In this document: in pieces, positions 60,230 through 64,000 of the stretch
Layout of the letters: each line of letters begins with the position of its first letter
How positions within the stretch are numbered: the first letter of the stretch is position 1
Source of the DNA: Lachnospiraceae bacterium
Lineage (GTDB): Bacteria; Bacillota; Clostridia; Lachnospirales; Lachnospiraceae
Length of the DNA stretch: 64,000 nucleotides
Assembly: GCA_017634975.1 (NCBI GenBank)
Contig: JAGBMJ010000015.1
Span: forward strand, 1 to 64,000
Direction: 5' to 3'
The notes under the pieces: generated by a model
What the model was told of the DNA's origin: nothing
The model's input: only the letters and a program-made list of their open reading frames with translations
Database searches by the model: none
Translations under genes and position numbers: made by a program

Positions 60230-61306
60230 TTACCTGATCAGGCAGTGCAGGTATTCCGTCGTGGAATCGCCTGCGATCTTGCGGTTTGTATCTTTGTCTG
60301 CTTTGAACCGTTTGTATTCCCTTGTGAAGTATTTATATTCCCCGTACTTCGACATGATCTCTGCGATCGTATCCAGAGACATCAGACCCTCGTTATTGTA
60401 GCTTAAGAAGATATATTTGAAATCCGCATTTTTGATGAGATCCTCAAAAACTTCCGCTACCGTGCGCTTGGAACAGAACCGGCTCTTCTGATCGTCCTCT
60501 TTCCGAAGGCCTGTTACACCGGTCAGTTCCGGGTCGTCGTATCTGGCAATGGTTTCCAATACGTGATAATTGGAACTGTACTGTCTTGCGTTGTACGGAG
60601 GATCCAGATACAGCACATCACCGTGGATATGCCGCACCAGCATATTGATATCTTCGTTAAATACCTTCCCGATCTTTCCGGGGATCACGGGGAAGAGTTC
60701 CAGTGTAAACTGCTTCTGTGCGGATTTTTTGACATGCTTTAAAAATGCCCCGTATACCGAAGCGGTGTTGGCATATTTGTCGATGGAATTGATCAGGCTC
60801 GCCAGATAAAAGTAGTAGATATTCTCGCTGATCTCACCGGAACGATATAGCCGCTCCAGTTCCATGCGGATCGCGTCACATCGTTTGCCGTTGTCGTCCG
60901 TGAAATAGTTTCTGCCGGAACCGGAACCGTCGCAGTAGTTCTGATAGATAAAACCTTCCGCAAGCGGCAGATCATTGAGTCTGGTCAGCAGCTCCGTATT
61001 GGCCTTCACCGTCCGCTGCTGCAGGGTGACTTCTGCACTCTGTTCTCCGGATGCCGCATACTGGTCGGAGGTGAACAGCAGTTCCGGGATGTTTTCGATC
61101 AGATGTTTGTTCAGTACATAGCTGAAATACTGGATATCATTTGCGATCACGGTACAGCCCTTTGCTTTGTAGGTCTGTCCGACGATGCCGGTCCCGGCAA
61201 ACAGATCCGCAAAGACATAGGAATCTCCGTCTTTGTAACCGGTGACCTCTGCGATTGTATCCTGTAAAAAATCCAATAGAGAATATTTCGAACCAATATA
61301 ATTCAT
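60230..61306 (-). CDS. D12-class DNA N6-adenine methyltransferase
   Basis: The 358-residue protein has NYIGSKYSLLDFL at the N-terminus, SAM-binding DLFAGTGIVG (FAGTG 36-40) and the catalytic DPPYN at 235-239. This is the alpha-group order of D12 (Dam/DpnM-like) methylases. No restriction endonuclease gene is adjacent, so it appears solitary. It converges with the EIIC gene with only 16 bases between stops and no visible terminator. The recognition sequence cannot be predicted. Confidence 0.88.
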   Translation of the reverse strand: MNYIGSKYSLLDFLQDTIAEVTGYKDGDSYVFADLFAGTGIVGQTYKAKGCTVIANDIQYFSYVLNKHLIENIPELLFTSDQYAASGEQSAEVTLQQRTVKANTELLTRLNDLPLAEGFIYQNYCDGSGSGRNYFTDDNGKRCDAIRMELERLYRSGEISENIYYFYLASLINSIDKYANTASVYGAFLKHVKKSAQKQFTLELFPVIPGKIGKVFNEDINMLVRHIHGDVLYLDPPYNARQYSSNYHVLETIARYDDPELTGVTGLRKEDDQKSRFCSKRTVAEVFEDLIKNADFKYIFLSYNNEGLMSLDTIAEIMSKYGEYKYFTREYKRFKADKDTNRKIAGDSTTEYLHCLIR

Positions 61307-61410
61307 ATGATACCTGCTTATCTTTCGGAACGTTACATAAAATATGCATTTTGACCTGCATAGGGAATTTTATTATTTTTTGCTGTTTTCGTCAATATAT
61401 CCGGCATACA

Positions 61411-61440
61411 TTGCGAAACGGATATCGGCTGTGCTATGAT
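61411..61440 (+). promoter_or_regulatory. Promoter of the AraC-type regulator gene
   Basis: TTGCGA (61411-61416) and TATGAT (61435-61440) with an 18-base spacer, about 40 bases before the start codon. Confidence 0.5.
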
Positions 61441-61482
61441 CATAGGAAATGTGATGTTTCTTATGGAAAGGAGGGACAGGAT

Positions 61483-62337
61483 ATGCCGATCCGTATGCCG
61501 AAAGGAAAAATGATCACGATACAGAAACGCGATCTGCCGGCGGATTATTGTATGCCGCAGATGGAGATGGCGGAAGAACATTACAGTCTGGGATATCTGA
61601 TCTCGGGAGACCGGCACGTGATCACGCCCAAGCAGCAGTTTGATTACCATCCGGGAGATGTTTCCCTGATGCCGCCGCTTTTGTACCACCGGACCGTATC
61701 TCACAGTTCGGAACCCTATATCAGTTTTCTGGTCAAAATAGCAGCGGAATGTAAAGAAGACTTCTGCGAACGCGTAGACCGCAAGATCTGGGACGTACTG
61801 TACGAACAGAAAGTATGCAGCTTTACGAGAGAACAGCAGGAATGGATCGAGGGATATCTGGAGGATATGCTGACAGTATATTCCTCGGAGGCGTCATATG
61901 CAGATGCGATCCTGCAGGGAATGTTCTACCGTCTGCTGATCTATATTTATGAGAAGCGTCAGGAAGGCGGCGCTTTTAATTTCGGTAACGAACTGTCTTC
62001 GGAGATCCTCGAGGCACTTTATCATATTGAAAAATCGTATGGTGAGGAACTGACGCTGGAGGCGATGGCTGCGGAGGCGGGGTTTTCCACAGCGTATTTT
62101 TCGCGGCAGTTCAAGGCACAGCTCGGAGTGCCTTTTTCGGAATATCTGACCAATGTGCGTGTGCGCCATGTGCAGGAACTGCTGACACAGACGGACCGGT
62201 CCATCTCGGAGATCGCGCTGGAGACCGGCTTCTGTAACGGGGACTATCTGGCGGCACGTTTCCGGCAGCGCGTAGGGATGACACCTACGGCCTATCGGAA
62301 AAATCTCAGGAAGAGAAAAACTCCGAAACAAAAGTGA
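61483..62337 (+). CDS. AraC-family transcription regulator with cupin sensor
   Basis: The 284-residue protein has an N-terminal cupin-like domain (LGYLISGDRHVITPKQQF; YHPGDVSLMPPLLYH) and a C-terminal pair of helix-turn-helix units (LTLEAMAAEAGFSTAYFSRQF; ISEIALETGFCNGDYLAARF). This plan regulates sugar uptake and breakdown genes in response to a ligand. A strong AAAGGAGGG site fixes the ATG at 61483; an upstream in-frame ATG is ignored. Targets could be the pectin genes nearby, but this is inference from position. Confidence 0.85.
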   Translation: MPIRMPKGKMITIQKRDLPADYCMPQMEMAEEHYSLGYLISGDRHVITPKQQFDYHPGDVSLMPPLLYHRTVSHSSEPYISFLVKIAAECKEDFCERVDRKIWDVLYEQKVCSFTREQQEWIEGYLEDMLTVYSSEASYADAILQGMFYRLLIYIYEKRQEGGAFNFGNELSSEILEALYHIEKSYGEELTLEAMAAEAGFSTAYFSRQFKAQLGVPFSEYLTNVRVRHVQELLTQTDRSISEIALETGFCNGDYLAARFRQRVGMTPTAYRKNLRKRKTPKQK

Positions 62338-62481
62338 AAAAAGTATAATTTTTCAAAAATCCCGGCCTGCGCTTGCACTTTGCTTGCACTTTGTGTGTTA
62401 TGATCGGTCTTGTCGAACAGAGAAAAAGGAAAAAATAAAGAAACGACAACAGGTAAAGGTAAGAAAAGGAGGAAAGGGAAT

Positions 62482-63507
62482 ATGAAAAAGAGAATTTTGT
62501 TGTTGGCAGTAATGGGAGTGATGAGTGCAGCGATGCTTGCCGGGTGTGGCGAGAAAGCGGCTCCGGCGGAGAACTCTGCCGTACAGACGAACCCGGAGGT
62601 AACGGAGGCACCCGAGACAACAGAAGCGCCAAAGGGCGAAGGAGCAGAAAATCCGGGAGAGGTTGGCATGGCAAATCCCTGGAGAGACAGTACAGAGGAA
62701 GAAGCAAAAGAGCTGATCCCGCGGATGTTTGCCGTACCGGATGGTGCAGAAGTGATTTCCTGGATGGTGCTGGATGATCCGACGGAGGCAAACGGGAAGT
62801 CGGATCCGCTGGTGGATCTGCAGTTTACTATGGATGGCAGGATCTTTGATGCCAGAGCGCAGATAACAGGAGATGATTATCTGGATCTGTCCGGGCTTTA
62901 TTATGACTGGACGGTGGAAGATGATGTGACCCTGGCAAAATGGGGTTTTGGTAATATGCAGGGCAAGACGTTCCGCAGTATCAACGAAAACGGCATGGTG
63001 GATCTGCTCACCTGGTACGATACGGAGATCGGCATCTCCTATGCTCTGTCGGTTGCCGCAGAGGATCTGGACGGATTTGACATTCAGGCGGTTGCAGAGC
63101 AGATGTACAATGCGGACAATGAGCCGCTTTCCGGCTATACCTTAAAGGATGATACGGAGTATTGTACGGAACAGATTCAGATCGCTATGGCGCAGGCGCT
63201 TATGGATGCTTACGAAGAGTCGGGAGCCGAAGCGGAATCGATCACCGTTATCGTGGATAAGATCTACGACAGCGAGACGGAAGCGGAGTGCGAGCCGGTA
63301 GCGGAGATGAATCTGGGCAAGGATGCGGCGGCTTTTGAATGCCATTGCGAGGTCGTTCCGGCAGAAGGCGCGGATGTCAATATTCTGATGGGCGCTAACG
63401 GAGTGCAGGATGAGGAGACCGGGGTGATCACCGTATATCTTCTGGGTGTGCTTGTTACAAAGGAAGACGGCAGCTATGCTGTAGAAAATCTGGGTACCGG
63501 CTGGTAA
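62482..63507 (+). CDS. Lipoprotein of unknown function
   Basis: A type II signal peptide with lipobox LAGC (about residues 19-22) leads to a Pro/Thr/Glu-rich linker and a 290-residue acidic external domain. An AAAGGAGG site fixes the ATG at 62482; an in-frame ATG at 62410 is rejected. No family was recognised. Two copies of GCTTGCACTTT lie about 100 bases upstream (near 62372 and 62383), one of which may be part of the promoter. A terminator follows. Confidence 0.7.
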   Translation: MKKRILLLAVMGVMSAAMLAGCGEKAAPAENSAVQTNPEVTEAPETTEAPKGEGAENPGEVGMANPWRDSTEEEAKELIPRMFAVPDGAEVISWMVLDDPTEANGKSDPLVDLQFTMDGRIFDARAQITGDDYLDLSGLYYDWTVEDDVTLAKWGFGNMQGKTFRSINENGMVDLLTWYDTEIGISYALSVAAEDLDGFDIQAVAEQMYNADNEPLSGYTLKDDTEYCTEQIQIAMAQALMDAYEESGAEAESITVIVDKIYDSETEAECEPVAEMNLGKDAAAFECHCEVVPAEGADVNILMGANGVQDEETGVITVYLLGVLVTKEDGSYAVENLGTGW

Positions 63508-63537
63508 ATAACGATCGGGTGTTGGGGGATACAGACG

Positions 63538-63563
63538 GCCCTGCCTTGCGGCAGGGCTGTTTT
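63538..63563 (+). terminator. Terminator after the lipoprotein gene
   Basis: GCCCTGCC (63538-63545) pairs with GGCAGGGC (63550-63557) around TTGC, followed by a T tract. Confidence 0.9.
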
Positions 63564-63613
63564 TGTGCTATTATTTTAGATTGAAATTTTATCGATACAA
63601 GAAGGTTAATGCT

Positions 63614-63913
63614 ATGTTGCTGTATATCGATCCCAGTGCCGTGACTTATATGATCCAGGCGGTGGCGGCGGTCGCGATCGCGGCCGGGGCTGCGCTGACG
63701 GTATTCCGCCACAAGATCGCGGCATTGTTCCGCAAAAACAGAGGTATCGAAAAACACCGGGAGATCCATCTGAAAAACGGCTGGGAGAATCTTTTTGAAG
63801 TTTCGGAGAAACAGAGTACGGATCCGGGCACCAATAAAAAGAAGACATCCGATAAAAAGAATACGGTGACGAAACAGAAGATGTATTCGGTTACGGAGGA
63901 TCTGTACCAATGA
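63614..63913 (+). CDS. Small membrane protein
   Basis: The 99-residue protein has one N-terminal membrane helix (AVTYMIQAVAAVAIAAGAAL) and a Lys-rich cytoplasmic tail. The ATG at 63614 gives the helix directly; an earlier ATG at 63563 lies inside the terminator region. Its stop overlaps the next start (ATGA), so it is coupled to the YidC-like gene. The function is not known. Confidence 0.6.
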   Translation: MLLYIDPSAVTYMIQAVAAVAIAAGAALTVFRHKIAALFRKNRGIEKHREIHLKNGWENLFEVSEKQSTDPGTNKKKTSDKKNTVTKQKMYSVTEDLYQ

Positions 63914-64000
63914 TGGCGCTGATCGGAAAATTCTTCGGTTTCTTTATGTACCATGGTTATCGCCTGCTGCATAACTATGGGCTTTCTATCATATTGTTCA
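63910..64000 (+). CDS. YidC/Oxa1-like membrane insertase, N-terminus (partial)
   Basis: Thirty codons run to the window edge. The segment GKFFGFFMYHGYRLLHNYG followed by LSIILF resembles the first membrane helix of Firmicutes YidC/Oxa1 insertases. The hydrophilic groove and remaining helices are outside the window, so the call is tentative. Two in-frame ATGs (63910, 63913) are possible starts. Confidence 0.5.
   Translation, partial: MMALIGKFFGFFMYHGYRLLHNYGLSIILF

Overview
The window looks like chromosomal DNA of a flagellated, anaerobic Clostridia bacterium, most likely a Lachnospiraceae. The pointers are a flagellin/FliS locus, a Clostridia-type F-ATP synthase operon with AtpZ and AtpI, a rpsF-ssb-rpsR operon, a clostridial-style c-di-GMP-I riboswitch, small repeated AAA/PD-(D/E)XK proteins, and pectin-processing enzymes. 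The family assignment is an inference from gene content and recalled families; no database was searched.

Layout. 1-4227 is an accessory module: the tail of an Rpn-type nuclease, a decayed ORF, then a trypsin-like protease and a KAP-type P-loop NTPase, each preceded by a copy of the same apparently structured leader RNA. 4228-18559 is a mostly AT-rich surface-polysaccharide locus: UDP-galactopyranose mutase, several glycosyltransferases, a Wzy-like polymerase, a Wzx-like flippase, a sugar ketoisomerase and aminotransferase pair of FdtA/FdtB type, an ATP-grasp ligase, HAD proteins and a pyruvyltransferase-like protein. 18560-23681 holds decayed transposase and mobile-element remnants, two AAA-ATPase/PD-(D/E)XK genes, and minisatellites.

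23682-29631 carries a very large acidic TPR protein with a degenerate AAA-like tail, then glgB. 29728-37280 interleaves two prepilin-like genes, both on the minus strand, with a flagellar block on the plus strand. The second prepilin gene heads a two-gene operon with a RimK-like ATP-grasp gene, under a well-formed cyclic-di-GMP-I riboswitch followed by a terminator.

37453-46364 is conserved core: rpsF-ssb-rpsR, then atpZ-atpI-atpBEFHAGDC. The c subunit carries a full set of Na+-ligand residues, so the enzyme is predicted to be Na+-coupled. 46417-52323 encodes three cell-envelope proteins: a membrane-anchored protein of unknown function, a coiled-coil NlpC/P60 hydrolase and an L,D-transpeptidase. 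52374-57410 has a PLP-dependent decarboxylase-like enzyme, a CE2-like esterase, and mannose-1-P guanylyltransferase plus mannose-6-P isomerase behind a consensus promoter. 58292-62337 has a cytoplasmic pectin methylesterase, a lone PTS EIIC, a solitary D12 DNA adenine methylase and an AraC regulator. The window ends in a lipoprotein, a small membrane protein and the start of a YidC/Oxa1-like gene.

The strongest leads are the paired leader RNA on the protease/NTPase module and the c-di-GMP-controlled prepilin plus ATP-grasp operon. No tRNA, rRNA or CRISPR array was recognised.
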